Below, in pieces: positions 37,307-37,793 of a stretch of DNA of 37,793 nt. The notes under the pieces are model-generated. The model searched no databases. It was not told where the DNA came from and saw only the letters and a list, made by a program, of their open reading frames with translations. Source of the stretch: a virus. Position numbers and translations under genes: made by a program. The number at the start of each line of letters is the position of its first letter. The first letter of the stretch is position 1. The stretch lies in IMG/VR virus record IMGVR_UViG_3300032322_002209, positions 1 to 37,793 of that record; one strand, given 5' to 3'.

Positions 37307-37793
37307 TCATGCCGCCCTCCCGACAATGGCTTCGGGAGTGGCGTCGGCTGCGCCGAAGACCAGGGAGCGGATCGCGTCTCGATTGAAACGGAAGGCGAGC
37401 AACGCCGAAGCCTGATAGCGGGTCAGCCCGAAATCCTGCCTGTACTCGGTGGGCAGGAAGGTGAGCTGCCGATCGGTCGGCGGCTGGTTCAGCCAGCGGC
37501 GGGTCTTGTGAGCCGTCTCATCGCTTTCGTGCTCGTTGAGCCAGTCATTGGCCGCCGCCAAGCAGATGGTGCGTTCGCCAACAGCCAGGAGATGCGGCCT
37601 CTGCTTCTGCAACCCGCCGACGCCGTACCAGCGACCATTCAGGAAGAACACGCCACCCCAGGCATTGAAGCCGCTTGCGATGAGCGCTGCATCATCACCG
37701 AAGAGATCGCACCAGCGAAAACTCGACCGCTTGAGCAGATCGATCTCGGACATGATGAAGTCGCCAAGCGGAGTGATCTCGCCGGACTCGGCG
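37307..37793 (-). CDS. C-terminal part of a probable phage helicase, cut by the window edge
   Basis: The frame ends at 37307 and is open to the right edge; reading past the ATG at 37753 gives AESGEITPLGDFI before MSEIDLL, so that ATG is probably internal and there is no ribosome site before it. The visible 162 residues (SSFRWCDLFGDDAALIASGF, WLNQPPTDRQLTFLPTEYRQ, FGLTRYQASALLAFRFN) resemble the end of DEAD/DEAH-type helicases of alphaproteobacterial prophages as I remember them. The helicase motifs themselves would lie outside. It heads the visible early operon and overlaps no other gene. Confidence 0.65.
   Translation of the reverse strand, partial: AESGEITPLGDFIMSEIDLLKRSSFRWCDLFGDDAALIASGFNAWGGVFFLNGRWYGVGGLQKQRPHLLAVGERTICLAAANDWLNEHESDETAHKTRRWLNQPPTDRQLTFLPTEYRQDFGLTRYQASALLAFRFNRDAIRSLVFGAADATPEAIVGRAA

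Noticed and set aside
37095-37310. 71-codon minus-strand frame with an ATGA junction to the helicase-like gene
   Set aside because: It overlaps the DUF6511-like gene over most of its length. The cysteine pairs and family resemblance favour the other frame.
1-37793. tRNA genes, integrase, phage repressor and att sites
   Set aside because: I looked for tRNA-like cloverleaf ends, tyrosine or serine recombinase motifs and CI-like genes and found none that I could support; these probably lie outside the window.

Overview
The window is most of a temperate siphovirus (lambda/HK97-like prophage) in a GC-rich alphaproteobacterium, probably of the order Hyphomicrobiales (Rhizobiales). The assignment rests on high GC, on small phage families typical of alphaproteobacterial prophages (recalled as DUF6441, DUF6511, DUF6362, DUF3489, DUF7220, DUF2190, DUF1833), and on the lambda-type head module. 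Almost every phage gene lies on the minus strand, so the virus reads from right to left. No integrase, repressor or att site is visible, so at least the right end of the prophage lies outside.

Right part (37.8-30.1 kb, early genes): a helicase-like C-terminus cut by the window edge, a zinc-finger protein, a Cas4/RecB-type Fe-S exonuclease, a primase-helicase, a non-coding leader with three 68-bp repeats and GC-rich hairpins, a RuvC-like resolvase, two small phage proteins, and a ParB-methyltransferase fusion. Small foreign-looking genes sit on the plus strand at 32.0 and 29.2-30.0 kb. A parDE toxin-antitoxin module precedes the packaging genes.

Middle (28.4-7.3 kb, virion genes): small and large terminase, gpW-like connector, portal, a fused prohead protease-major capsid protein, a DUF2190 head protein, head-tail joining proteins, tail terminator, tail tube, tail-assembly chaperones joined by a -1 ribosomal frameshift (A AAA AAC followed by a 12-bp stem-loop), tape measure, tail-tip proteins, NlpC/P60 peptidase and a gpJ-like tip protein. 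A plus-strand cargo cassette (higBA plus two unrecognised genes, 17.9-20.4 kb) interrupts the connector genes.

Left part (7.2-0.0 kb): two more tail proteins, then a tail fibre whose last 26 residues are an Asn/Cys repeat with ten cysteines. It is followed in the same transcript direction by an unrecognised protein, a 2OG-Fe(II) oxygenase-like protein and a radical SAM/SPASM enzyme with ten conserved-type cysteines. I infer that this is a RiPP-like maturation system acting on the tip of a phage tail fibre, and it is the most interesting feature here. Lysis genes follow (endolysin with a C-terminal membrane anchor, nested spanins), then an orphan Phd/YefM antitoxin directly before the start of a type I restriction-modification methyltransferase gene that runs off the left edge.
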